Assembly (NCBI GenBank): GCA_903895595.1
Contig: CAITUP010000003.1
Span: 1 to 33,117 of the forward strand
Source of the DNA: an uncultured Acetobacteraceae bacterium
GTDB lineage: Bacteria > Pseudomonadota > Alphaproteobacteria > Acetobacterales > Acetobacteraceae
Length of the DNA stretch: 33,117 nt
Direction of reading: 5' to 3'
In this document: positions 15,976 to 23,576 of the stretch, one piece after another
How positions within the stretch are numbered: the stretch's first letter is position 1
How the letters are laid out: every line of letters starts with the position of its first letter
Made by a program: the position numbers and the translations under genes
Notes under the pieces: model-generated
Seen by the model: the letters and a program-made list of their open reading frames with translations, nothing else
What the model was told of the DNA's origin: nothing
Database searches by the model: none

Positions 15976-16941
15976 TCAATGTGCGGCCTGCACGTCCGGC
16001 GTGCCCGTGCGCTTGCCGCCGCCCGCGCGGAAACGCCGCAGATAGAACGGCACGATCAGTTCCATCGGCGTCGGCACAATTCCCAACTCGGCCAGCCCCG
16101 GCATGCCGGAGGCCACGACGTTGTCGCGTGCGAGCATCAGCAGCTGGTCGCGGGTCAGCAACTTGCCGGGCAGGCGCTCCAGCACGGAGGCCTGCAAACG
16201 CGCGAGGCAGGCGGGCACCGCCATGGTCATCCGGCGGTGGCCGGTTTCGCGCATGATGTAGTCCAGCAGCGCGCGCATGGTCAGCACGGCGGGACCGCCC
16301 AGCTCGTAAACGCCGCCAGCGGCTTCCGGCAGGGTCAGGGCCGCGATGACCGCGTCGGCCACGTCGCCGACGTAGACCGGTTGCAGCTTCGTGCCGCCGG
16401 AGACGACCGGCATGATGGGGAACATCCGAGCCATGCCGGCGAAGCGGTTGAAGAAATTGTCTTCCGGGCCGAACACGACCGACGGCCGCAGAATCGTGGC
16501 ACCGGGGAAATTTTGGCGGACCGCTTGCTCACCGGCTGCTTTGCTGGCGCCGTAGCGGCTGGGGCTCGCCGGGTCGGCGCCGATCGCCGAGAGATGTACC
16601 AGCCGCGACGCGCCGGCCGCGGCGGCGAGGCGTGCGACACGGCCAGCGCCCTCGGCCTGGACGGCCTGGAACGACGCGTCGCTGCTTTCCGCCAGAATGC
16701 CGGCCAGATTCACCACCAGATCGGCCCCGTGTGTCACGGTCGCGATCGCTGCTTCATCGCCGACTGACGCGGCCATGGGCACGATCTGTCCGACCGTGCC
16801 CATGGTCTTGAGGAACAATGCCGCTTCGGGATCGCGTACCGCCACTCGCACGACATGGCCGCGTTGCGCCAGACGCTTGACCACATAGCGCCCGATGAAC
16901 CCCGAACCGCCAAAAACCGTCGCAATGCCTGCCGTCGCCAT
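15976..16941 (-). CDS. NDUFA9-like complex I-associated NAD(P)-binding protein
   Basis: The 321-residue protein is an atypical short-chain dehydrogenase. It has the Rossmann start ATVFGGSGFIGRYVVKRLA, LVVNLAGIL, RLVHLSAIGADP, SRYGASKAAGEQAV (Tyr/Lys pair) and ILRPSVVFGPEDNFFNRFA. This pattern is that of the NDUFA9 family: in mitochondria and many alphaproteobacteria such a protein binds NADPH and associates with respiratory complex I. Whether it does so here is inference. ATG 16941 is chosen because GGGAGA lies about eight bases upstream; a longer in-frame start at 16965 lacks this. It probably heads a two-gene unit with the GST gene. Confidence 0.86.
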   Translation of the reverse strand: MATAGIATVFGGSGFIGRYVVKRLAQRGHVVRVAVRDPEAALFLKTMGTVGQIVPMAASVGDEAAIATVTHGADLVVNLAGILAESSDASFQAVQAEGAGRVARLAAAAGASRLVHLSAIGADPASPSRYGASKAAGEQAVRQNFPGATILRPSVVFGPEDNFFNRFAGMARMFPIMPVVSGGTKLQPVYVGDVADAVIAALTLPEAAGGVYELGGPAVLTMRALLDYIMRETGHRRMTMAVPACLARLQASVLERLPGKLLTRDQLLMLARDNVVASGMPGLAELGIVPTPMELIVPFYLRRFRAGGGKRTGTPDVQAAH

Positions 16942-17036
16942 CCAAGTCGTCTCCCGCGTTACCATTCGCGGCGGTCTTTTCTCACTGCCTGGGCCACTTT
17001 GCCATGGGGAATCTCAAAAAATCCGGTGGATAGCGG

Positions 17037-17064
17037 TTGACGGGCCTCCGTGTGGCGGTTACAT
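17037..17064 (+). promoter_or_regulatory. Candidate tRNA-Leu promoter
   Basis: TTGACG (17037-17042) and TTACAT (17059-17064) are 16 nt apart. Transcription would begin near 17071, some 37 nt before the mature tRNA. The same transcript probably covers the RNase D-like gene. Confidence 0.5.
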
Positions 17065-17107
17065 CGCCGCCCCTACCGGACGCGGTGCGCCGCGGATTGC
17101 TCCTGTT

Positions 17108-17194
17108 GCCCAGGTGGCGGAATTGGTAGACGCGCAGGTTTCAGGTACCTGTGGCCGCAAGGTCGTGGAAGTTCGAGTCTTCTCCTGGGCACCA
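17108..17194 (+). tRNA. tRNA-Leu (anticodon CAG)
   Basis: An 87-nt class II tRNA. The acceptor GCCCAGG (17108-17114) pairs with CCTGGGC (17184-17190), followed by discriminator A and encoded CCA (17192-17194). The anticodon arm CAGGT-TTCAGGT-ACCTG gives anticodon CAG, reading CTG leucine codons, the favoured Leu codon in this genome. A long variable arm (TGGCCGCAAGGTCG) and the T-arm with GTTCGAGTC are visible. The next coding start lies five bases after the CCA. Confidence 0.96.
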
Positions 17195-17199
17195 TTCAC

Positions 17200-17853
17200 A
17201 TGAGCACAACGCAATTCATGCCAAACGCCACCATCCACCTGCATAAGCACGATTTGCCGGACGGGCTGTCGCTCGGCCCCGTCGTGGCCGTCGACACCGA
17301 AACCATGGGCTTGAAGCCCCACCGGGACCGGCTGTGTCTGGTGCAAATGTCGTCCGGCGACGGGCACGCGCATCTGGTGCAGCTGATTCCGCCCGTGCTG
17401 GGCGGGCGCGGGTTCGATTGCCCCAATCTGGCACGGTTGATGGCCGATCCCGATGTGGTCAAGCTGATGCACTTCGCCCGCTTCGATGTCGCGGTGCTGC
17501 AGCACAGCCTGAACATCACGGTGGCGCCGGTCCGCTGCACCAAGATCGCCGCCAAGCTGATCCGCACCTTTACCGACAAGCACGGTCTCAAGGACCTGTG
17601 CAAGGAACTGCTCGGTGTCGAACTGTCCAAGCAGCAGCAGTCGTCGGACTGGGGTTCCACGGAATTGACATCCGAACAATTGGCCTACGCGGCGTCGGAC
17701 GTGCTGTATCTGCACCGGCTTTGGGACAAGCTCGACGCGATTTTGGTGCGCGAAGGCCGCCGCCAGCTGGCGCAGGAATGCTTCGATTTTCTGCCGACCC
17801 GCGGCCGGCTCGATCTGCTGGGTTACGAGGATCCCGACGTTTTCGCGCACTGA
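17200..17853 (+). CDS. rnd: RNase D-like 3'-5' exoribonuclease
   Basis: It is a DEDD-family exonuclease likely trimming structured RNA 3' ends. The 217-residue product shows ExoI VAVDTETMGLKP (Asp 32, Glu 34), ExoII MHFARFDVAVL (Asp 96) and ExoIII YAASD (Tyr 163, Asp 167). It lacks the C-terminal HRDC domains of E. coli RNase D, as in the short alphaproteobacterial form. The ATG at 17200 is five bases after the tRNA CCA; an ATG at 17218 (MPNATIHLHKHD) would avoid the tRNA. Neither has a clear ribosome-binding site, since that region is tRNA. kdsD and the lpt genes follow, the common alphaproteobacterial order. Confidence 0.88.
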   Translation: MSTTQFMPNATIHLHKHDLPDGLSLGPVVAVDTETMGLKPHRDRLCLVQMSSGDGHAHLVQLIPPVLGGRGFDCPNLARLMADPDVVKLMHFARFDVAVLQHSLNITVAPVRCTKIAAKLIRTFTDKHGLKDLCKELLGVELSKQQQSSDWGSTELTSEQLAYAASDVLYLHRLWDKLDAILVREGRRQLAQECFDFLPTRGRLDLLGYEDPDVFAH

Positions 17854-17892
17854 TGTCAGGCTTTGGTGTAACGTTTTGATATGCGCGATTCG

Positions 17893-17921
17893 TTGACCCC
17901 CTGCCCCGCGGGGGTCATATG
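17893..17921 (+). promoter_or_regulatory. Candidate kdsD-lpt promoter overlapping a hairpin
   Basis: TTGACC (17893-17898) is 17 nt from CATATG (17916-17921). The spacer is a perfect 8-bp inverted repeat, TGACCCCC (17894-17901) and GGGGGTCA (17910-17917). The dyad might be a terminator of the tRNA-rnd transcript (though no T-run follows), an operator, or both. Confidence 0.4.
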
Positions 17922-17937
17922 ACCATTGTAACGCCGC

Positions 17938-18954
17938 ATGGGATACGCCTTGCCCCACGATGCCGCCTCGATTGACGACGCTCTGACTGCCGCCGGGTCC
18001 GACCTGGACGTGGCACGCCATGTGCTGACGACCGAGGCCAACGGGCTTTTGGCCCTTGCCGCCACCCTGGACGACACATTCGCGCGGGCGGTGGACCGGC
18101 TGGCTGCCGCCACCGGGCGGATCGTCGTGACCGGGATGGGTAAGTCCGGCCATGTCGGGCGCAAGATCGCCGCCACTTTGGCCTCCACCGGCACACCGTC
18201 GTTGTTCGTGCATCCGGCGGAGGCGTCGCACGGCGATCTTGGCATGATCGTGCGGGGCGACGCGGTGCTGGCGTTGTCCAATTCCGGCGAAACCATCGAA
18301 CTCGCGGACCTCGTCGCGCATTGCCATCGCTTCGGGTTGCCGCTGGTGGCAATCACGGCGCAGGCCGACTCGGCCCTGGCGCAGGCGGCCGACGTGGCGC
18401 TGCTGCTGCCGGATGCGGCCGAGGCCTGCCCGATGGGCTTGGCGCCCACGACATCGACCACGATGCAGATGGCATTGGGCGACGCGCTGGCGGTGGCGCT
18501 GCTGACGAAGCGCGGCTTCACCGCCCAGGATTTCCGCCGCTTTCACCCCGGCGGACGGCTCGGGCAGCGGCTGCGGCGCGTGCGGGATGTCATGCATGCC
18601 GGGGATGCGATGCCGCTGGTCGGCCCCGCCACGCGCATGGACGCGGCGTTGCTGGTCATGACCGAAAAGCGTTTCGGCTGCCTGGGTGTTACAGGCGCCG
18701 AGGGCCGCTTGGTCGGGATTCTGACCGACGGGGACCTGCGCCGAGCGATGGGTACGGCATTGCTGTCGCGGGAGGTGGGGGAGATCATGACCCGCGATCC
18801 TCGGACCATCGGACCGGATGCTTTGGCGGATGAGGCTTTGCGCGCCATGAATGCCCCCGAACGGCCGGTGACGACGCTGTTCGTCGTCGATGCCGCGCAC
18901 GTGCCTGTGGGCATTCTGCATATTCACGACCTGTTGCGCGTGGGGCAGATGTGA
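17938..18954 (+). CDS. kdsD: Arabinose-5-phosphate isomerase (KpsF/GutQ family)
   Basis: It interconverts D-ribulose 5-phosphate and D-arabinose 5-phosphate, the first step to Kdo for the LPS core. The 338-residue protein has a SIS sugar-isomerase domain (about 45-180, with GMGKSGHVGRKIAATL, HPAEASHGDLGM and ALSNSGETIELADL). The family loop FHPGGRLGQRLRRVRDVM leads into two CBS domains (about 218-275 and 285-335). Its 3' end overlaps lptC as GTGA. Placement before lptCAB links Kdo supply with LPS transport. Confidence 0.94.
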   Translation: MGYALPHDAASIDDALTAAGSDLDVARHVLTTEANGLLALAATLDDTFARAVDRLAAATGRIVVTGMGKSGHVGRKIAATLASTGTPSLFVHPAEASHGDLGMIVRGDAVLALSNSGETIELADLVAHCHRFGLPLVAITAQADSALAQAADVALLLPDAAEACPMGLAPTTSTTMQMALGDALAVALLTKRGFTAQDFRRFHPGGRLGQRLRRVRDVMHAGDAMPLVGPATRMDAALLVMTEKRFGCLGVTGAEGRLVGILTDGDLRRAMGTALLSREVGEIMTRDPRTIGPDALADEALRAMNAPERPVTTLFVVDAAHVPVGILHIHDLLRVGQM

Positions 18955-19613
18955 TCCCGCGCCCGCCCCAGATCGCCGGCCTGTCTGGCTCGGCCCATGC
19001 CCCGCGGGCGCGCGCTACGGCGTTGCCGGGACGCCTCGTGCGCCGGCGCATCCTGATCACGCTGACCAAATTTTTGCTGCCCATCGGGGCGGCGGCGTTG
19101 CTCGCTCTGATCGCGCTGTGGCCGGATTTGGAGGGCAGGCACGACGCGTCCCGCTTCTCTTTCGCCAATGTCAGCGGCGAGGTAGAGGGAGGCAGGCTGA
19201 AAAATGCCCGCTACCGTGGCATCGATGAGAAGGGGCGCCCGTACACCTTGACGACCGACATTGCCCGTCAGATCGATCCCGAGCGGGTGGAACTCACCCG
19301 GCCGCAGGGCGATGTCACGCAGGAGGGCGGCGCTTGGCTCAATCTGAAGGCCGAGCACGGAATGTATATGCAGAAGGCGAATACGTTGGACCTGTGGCAG
19401 GATGTCGTCCTTTACCGCGACGATGGCACGACATTGACCACGGCGAGTGCCAGCTTGGACATCAAGGCCGGGACCGCCATCGGCAAGGTTCCGGTGCACG
19501 CGGAGGGGCCGTTCGGCACCCTCGACGCGCAGGCTTTTACGATGACCGGCAAGGGCACGGCGATCCAATTTACCGGGCCGGCCCAGGTCGTGTTGAGCGG
19601 TGCGTCCAAGTGA
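18951..19613 (+). CDS. lptC: LPS export ABC transporter periplasmic protein LptC
   Basis: LptC is the bitopic inner-membrane protein that passes LPS from the LptBFG transporter to LptA. The 220-residue product has a basic N-terminus, one transmembrane segment (about 38-56, LTKFLLPIGAAALLALIAL) and a beta-jellyroll periplasmic domain with LKNARYRGIDEKGRPYTLT and EGPFGTLDAQAFTM. GTG 18951 overlaps the kdsD stop by four bases, and its own stop overlaps the lptA GTG. The sequence is poorly conserved in general, so context carries weight in the call. Confidence 0.86.
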   Translation: MIPRPPQIAGLSGSAHAPRARATALPGRLVRRRILITLTKFLLPIGAAALLALIALWPDLEGRHDASRFSFANVSGEVEGGRLKNARYRGIDEKGRPYTLTTDIARQIDPERVELTRPQGDVTQEGGAWLNLKAEHGMYMQKANTLDLWQDVVLYRDDGTTLTTASASLDIKAGTAIGKVPVHAEGPFGTLDAQAFTMTGKGTAIQFTGPAQVVLSGASK

Positions 19614-20569
19614 AGGTTCGCGCTTGGCTTCTTCTGCTGCCGTTGCTTTTGAGCTCTGTTGCGGTGCGGGCGCAGCAGCTCGACATGTCGCATGGCGGTC
19701 CGATCAAGATCACGGCGACCGAAGGCATCGACTGGCGCCAGGACGATCATGTGATCATCGCGCGCGGCGATGCGCGGGCGGTCCGGGACAACGTGACGGT
19801 GATCGCGGATACGCTGACGGCCTGGTATCGCCCGAAAGCGGGCGTGCAGGCCGCGCCCGCCAGCGCCACGGCCGGTCCCGATACCGGCGGGAGCGAAATC
19901 TATAAGCTGGAAGCGCTCGGCAACGTGCGCATATTCACGCCCACCGATCAGGTGGTCGGCGACAAGGCGGTCTACGACATCGATCAGGCCGTGCTGGTGA
20001 TGACCGGGCGGGCGATGAAGCTGACGACGCCGACGCAGATGGTGACGGCGCGCGACACGCTGGAGTACTGGTCGCAGCAGCACATGGCGGTGGCTCGTGG
20101 CGATGCGGTGGCGGTGACCAACGACGCAAGGCGGATCGCGGCGGATACGCTGGTTGCCTATACGACGCCCAGCGATGCCGCGCCGTCGGCGGCGCCCGCG
20201 ACGCCTGCTCCGAAGCCCGCCGATGGCGCGCCGGCCGATCCTTTGGCGGCGTCCGGCAAGCTCCAGAAGATGGAGGTGTTCGGCAATGTCTCGCTCCGCA
20301 CGCCGACCGACACGGTCACCGGAGATCGCGGCGTCTACGTGCCCGACACCGGAATGGCGCGGCTGCTGGGCAAGGTGCGGATCACGCGTGGGCAGAACCA
20401 GCTCAATGGCGAGGAAGCGATCGTCAACATGAAGACCGGCGTTGCCCGTTTGGTGTCGGGCAAAGCCGGCCGCGTGCAGGGGCTGGTGATCCCCGGCGAT
20501 CAGACGAGCCGAGCGCTGTCGAATGCGCCGGCTCCGGGCAAGGCGCCGCCGGCGAAGGCCAAGCCGTGA
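19610..20569 (+). CDS. lptA: LptA/OstA-family LPS transport protein
   Basis: LptA forms the periplasmic bridge carrying LPS to the outer membrane. GTG 19610 overlaps the lptC stop and gives a 319-residue precursor with a clear signal peptide (KVRAWLLLLPLLLSSVAV, cleavage near residue 21). OstA-type strands follow: GPIKITATEGIDWRQDDHVI, ARGDARAVRDNVTVIADTL, LEALGNVRIFTPTDQVVGDK, and later MEVFGNVSLRTPTDTVTGD. It is longer than E. coli LptA (185). The extra length comes from Ala/Pro-rich insertions (around residues 80-90 and 185-220) and a Pro/Ala/Lys tail. lptB overlaps its 3' end by four bases. Confidence 0.9.
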   Translation: MKVRAWLLLLPLLLSSVAVRAQQLDMSHGGPIKITATEGIDWRQDDHVIIARGDARAVRDNVTVIADTLTAWYRPKAGVQAAPASATAGPDTGGSEIYKLEALGNVRIFTPTDQVVGDKAVYDIDQAVLVMTGRAMKLTTPTQMVTARDTLEYWSQQHMAVARGDAVAVTNDARRIAADTLVAYTTPSDAAPSAAPATPAPKPADGAPADPLAASGKLQKMEVFGNVSLRTPTDTVTGDRGVYVPDTGMARLLGKVRITRGQNQLNGEEAIVNMKTGVARLVSGKAGRVQGLVIPGDQTSRALSNAPAPGKAPPAKAKP

Positions 20570-21315
20570 GCGAGGCGCGCGCTATCCCTGTGTCGGCTGG
20601 GCTGGTCGCGACCGGGGTCGGCAAGACCTACAAAAAGCGGCCCGTCGTGCGCAACGTGTCGGTGCAACTCCGCCGTGGGGAGGCCGTCGGTCTGCTCGGG
20701 CCCAATGGGGCGGGCAAGACCACGACGTTCTATATGATCATGGGGTTGGTTAAGCCTGATACCGGCGGCATCACGCTGGATGGGACCGACATCACGGCAC
20801 TGCCGATGTACCGGCGCGCGCGCCTGGGGATCGGGTATCTGCCGCAGGAGGCCAGTGTGTTCCGCGGCCTGAACGTCGAGCAGAACATCATGGCGGTGCT
20901 GGAGGTCGTGGAACCCGATGCCGATACCCGCGGTCTGATGCTGGACGAGTTGCTCGCGGAATTCGGTATCGCCCATTTGCGGCGCACCCCGGCTCTGGCT
21001 CTGTCGGGCGGCGAACGGCGGCGGGTGGAGATCGCTCGGGCTTTGGCCAGCCAGCCATCCTATATTCTGCTGGATGAGCCGCTGGCCGGTATCGACCCGA
21101 TTGCCGTGGGCGAAATCCGCGATCTGGTCGGGCATTTGAAGAACCGTGGCATCGGCGTGCTGATCACCGATCACAACGTACGGGAAACGCTGGAAATTAT
21201 CGACCGGGCGTATATTTTGCACGACGGTCAGGTGCTGATGGAAGGCCGCCCGGATGAGGTCGTTGCGCACGAGGATGTGCGCCGAGTGTATTTGGGAGAG
21301 AACTTCACACGATAG
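20566..21315 (+). CDS. lptB: LPS export ABC transporter ATP-binding protein LptB
   Basis: LptB powers extraction of LPS from the inner membrane with LptF and LptG (not in this window). The 249-residue ATPase has Walker A GPNGAGKT (45-52), a Q-loop near YLPQEASVFRGL, signature LSGGE (146-150), Walker B ILLDEP (167-172) and switch His in TDHNVRETL (His 203). The LptB-type DPLA-like EPLAGIDPIAV segment is present. The start is GTG 20566, overlapping the lptA stop as GTGA. A hairpin covers its stop codon. Confidence 0.96.
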   Translation: MSEARAIPVSAGLVATGVGKTYKKRPVVRNVSVQLRRGEAVGLLGPNGAGKTTTFYMIMGLVKPDTGGITLDGTDITALPMYRRARLGIGYLPQEASVFRGLNVEQNIMAVLEVVEPDADTRGLMLDELLAEFGIAHLRRTPALALSGGERRRVEIARALASQPSYILLDEPLAGIDPIAVGEIRDLVGHLKNRGIGVLITDHNVRETLEIIDRAYILHDGQVLMEGRPDEVVAHEDVRRVYLGENFTR

Positions 21316-21320
21316 TGTGA
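21305..21320. other. Hairpin over the lptB stop codon
   Basis: TCACAC (21305-21310), GATA loop, GTGTGA (21315-21320); a perfect 6-bp stem extendable by a G-T and a G-C pair. No T-tract follows. It may mark the end of the lpt unit or bind a regulator next to the rpoN promoter. Confidence 0.4.
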
Positions 21321-21337
21321 GGCGGCGGAGCGAGTCT

Positions 21338-21353
21338 TAGCACGGAATTTGCA
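21338..21353 (+). promoter_or_regulatory. Sigma-54-type promoter upstream of rpoN
   Basis: TAGCACG-GAAT-TTGCA matches the sigma-54 consensus TGGCACG-N4-TTGCW at every fixed position but one (A for the first G of the -24 pair), with the exact 10-nt spacing between the -24 and -12 elements. Transcription would start near 21364, 47 nt before the rpoN ATG. It suggests autoregulation, as reported for rpoN in some rhizobia. The -24 mismatch could weaken it. Confidence 0.55.
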
Positions 21354-21410
21354 TGGCTTGATGTACGATTGCGATTGACCTGGGCAGCACAGGGCCGATA
21401 ATCGCGCCCG

Positions 21411-22919
21411 ATGTCCCTCGTCCCACGTCTCGATTTACGGCAAAGCCAGACGCTGGTCATGACGCCCCAGCTGCGTCAGGCGATCCAGCTGCTGCAATTC
21501 AACAATCTGGAAGCCAACACCTTCGTCGAAGCCGAGCTGGAACGGAACCCGCTGCTGGAGCGGGATGAGTCGACGGATAATCCGGACCGGGAACGGGCGG
21601 CGTTGGACCAGACGGTGCCTCGGGCCGAGGCGGTGGGCGATACTGCTACGACCGTCGGGGCCGACACCTTGCCGGCCGAGGGCGCGGCGCCGCTGGATAC
21701 CGATTACAGCGAAAACTACGATGCCGGCGGCGTCAGCGACGGCGGCCCGATGATGGGCGGGCTGGGTAGCGGCGGCAGCGGCGGCAACCAGAATTTCGAC
21801 AGCGACGACCGCGGGATCGACGACCTCGCGGGCGCGCACATGACCTTGCGGGAACATCTCGGGGAACAGCTGCGGCTGAGCATCTTCGATCCCGTGGACC
21901 GCATGATCGGGGCGCATCTGATCGCGCTGCTGTGCCCCGCCGGGCGCTTGACTGCCGCGCCGATCGATATCGCCACCGCCATGGCCCTGCCGCTGGAGCG
22001 GATCGAGGCGGTGCGCCACAAGATGATGGCGTTCGACCCGGTCGGCCTGTTCGCACGCGATCTGGCGGAGTGTCTGGCGGCGCAGTTGAAGGAGAAAAAC
22101 CGCCTCGACCCCGCGATGCAGGCGCTGTTGGCGCATCTGCCGCTGCTGGCCGCGCGGGAAAACCGGAAGTTGATGGAGATCTGCGGCGTGGATGCCGAAG
22201 ACCTCCGGGATATGATCGCGGAGATCAGGGCGCTCGATCCCAAGCCGGCGGCGACCTACGACAGCGTGCCGGCCCCGCCGGTCGTGCCCGATCTGCTGAT
22301 GCGGCAGAACCCCGACGAATCCTGGACGATCGAGCTGAACCCCGAGACCATGCCGCGCGTGCTGGTCAACGAACGCTTCTACGCCCGCATCGCCCCCAAG
22401 GCGAAGAAGGAGGAGCGGGTTTTCCTGTCGGAGAAGCTGGCGACGGCGAACTGGCTGGTGCGGTCGCTGCAGCAGCGGGCGCAGACGATCCTGAAGGTCG
22501 CCGCCGAGATCGTGCGCCAGCAGGACGGGTTCCTGCGCTTCGGGGTCGCTTACCTCCGCCCGCTGATCCTGCGCGACATCGCGGCGGCGGTGGAGCTGCA
22601 CGAAAGCACCGTCAGCCGGGTGACCGCCAATAAATACATCGCCACCCCGCGCGGCCTGTACGAGCTGAAATATTTCTTTACCGCGGCCATCCACTCGTCC
22701 ACCGGCGGTGAAAACCACAGTGCGGAATCCGTCCGGCACCGGATCAAGGCGCTGATCGACGCGGAAAGCCCGACCGACATCGTATCCGATGACTCATTGG
22801 TAACCCTGCTGCGCAAAGAAGGTGTGGACATCGCTCGGCGAACGGTGGCCAAATACCGGGAGGCGCTGCGCATCCCCAGTTCGGTGCAGCGCCGGCGGGA
22901 AAAGGCGCTGCACGCCTGA
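21411..22919 (+). CDS. rpoN: RNA polymerase sigma-54 factor
   Basis: Sigma-54 recognises -24/-12 promoters and needs AAA+ activators. The 502-residue protein has the Gln/Leu-rich activator-interacting region I (LRQSQTLVMTPQLRQAIQLL). An acidic, Gly/Ser-rich region II (about 50-145) follows, then the core-binding domain. Next are the helix-turn-helix (LILRDIAAAVELHESTVSRV) and the diagnostic RpoN box ARRTVAKYRE at 475-484. The ATG at 21411 starts MSLVPRLDLRQSQ as in relatives. It sits between lptB and hpf in the classical order. Confidence 0.97.
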   Translation: MSLVPRLDLRQSQTLVMTPQLRQAIQLLQFNNLEANTFVEAELERNPLLERDESTDNPDRERAALDQTVPRAEAVGDTATTVGADTLPAEGAAPLDTDYSENYDAGGVSDGGPMMGGLGSGGSGGNQNFDSDDRGIDDLAGAHMTLREHLGEQLRLSIFDPVDRMIGAHLIALLCPAGRLTAAPIDIATAMALPLERIEAVRHKMMAFDPVGLFARDLAECLAAQLKEKNRLDPAMQALLAHLPLLAARENRKLMEICGVDAEDLRDMIAEIRALDPKPAATYDSVPAPPVVPDLLMRQNPDESWTIELNPETMPRVLVNERFYARIAPKAKKEERVFLSEKLATANWLVRSLQQRAQTILKVAAEIVRQQDGFLRFGVAYLRPLILRDIAAAVELHESTVSRVTANKYIATPRGLYELKYFFTAAIHSSTGGENHSAESVRHRIKALIDAESPTDIVSDDSLVTLLRKEGVDIARRTVAKYREALRIPSSVQRRREKALHA

Positions 22920-22965
22920 AGCCTGTGTCGCCCGAACCGCTCCTTCCACCGGGGGAGAGACGCAC

Positions 22966-23535
22966 ATGCAAATCACGGTATCAGGCAAACAAGTCGAACT
23001 ATCCGACGCGCTGCGTACACGGGTCGGTACCCAGTTGGACCTTATCGCGAGCAAGTATTTCGAACATGCGATAGAGGCGCATGTCACGTTTAGCCGAGCG
23101 CGAAGTTTCTTCACGTGCGATATTAATCTGCATGCGGGGCGGGGGTTGCAGCTCCGTGGCGAGGGTGAGGCCGCCGAAGCCAATGCGGCTTTCGATCATG
23201 CCGCCGAACATGTGGCCAAACGGCTGCGCCGCTATCGCCGACGGGTGAACGAACATCACCGCGATCTGGCGCACCGGGAACGCCCGTCCGCCGCGCGTCA
23301 GGTGATTCTGGCGCGGGAGGATTCGGTCGAGGAACCGCAGGAGACCGCGGCGCATCCCGCGATCGTGGCCGAAACTGTCACCGAAATCAGCGTGTTGTCG
23401 GTCAGCGAGGCCGCGATGCGGATGGATCTGGCGGATCAGGCGGTGATGATGTTCCGCAACAGCAAATCCGGCGAATACAACGTGATCTATCGCCGAGCGG
23501 ACGGCCATCTGGGCTGGATCGATCCCGCGCGGTAG
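22966..23535 (+). CDS. hpf: Ribosome hibernation-promoting factor, long form
   Basis: It binds the small subunit in stationary phase and drives ribosome dimerisation. The 189-residue product has the N-terminal S30AE domain (MQITVSGKQVELSDALRTRV to about residue 100). A variable linker follows, then a C-terminal dimerisation domain (about 133-189, with EAAMRMDLADQAVMMFRNSK and YNVIYRRADGHLGWIDP). A strong GGGGGAGA at 22951 lies eight bases before the ATG. It is 46 bp after rpoN and ends before a strong hairpin. ptsN, a frequent next gene, is missing. Confidence 0.95.
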   Translation: MQITVSGKQVELSDALRTRVGTQLDLIASKYFEHAIEAHVTFSRARSFFTCDINLHAGRGLQLRGEGEAAEANAAFDHAAEHVAKRLRRYRRRVNEHHRDLAHRERPSAARQVILAREDSVEEPQETAAHPAIVAETVTEISVLSVSEAAMRMDLADQAVMMFRNSKSGEYNVIYRRADGHLGWIDPAR

Positions 23536-23544
23536 CGTAAGCGT

Positions 23545-23575
23545 CGAACACGCCGGAAGGGTTCCGGCGTGTTCG
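23545..23575 (+). terminator. Perfect 14-bp hairpin after hpf
   Basis: CGAACACGCCGGAA (23545-23558), GGG loop, exact complement at 23562-23575. It lies 10 bp after the hpf stop and is followed by a weak T-rich stretch (GCTGTTTTGG). It probably ends the lpt-rpoN-hpf unit. The first ATG of the sulfotransferase frame is two bases beyond the stem. Confidence 0.75.
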
Positions 23576-23576
23576 G

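Noticed and set aside
17108-17194. Integration site (att) at tRNA-Leu
   Set aside because: No integrase and no repeat of the tRNA 3' end downstream were seen; conserved genes follow directly.
17059-18927. Minus-strand 622-codon frame across tRNA-Leu, rnd and kdsD
   Set aside because: It runs antisense through a tRNA and two conserved genes, so it is not coding.
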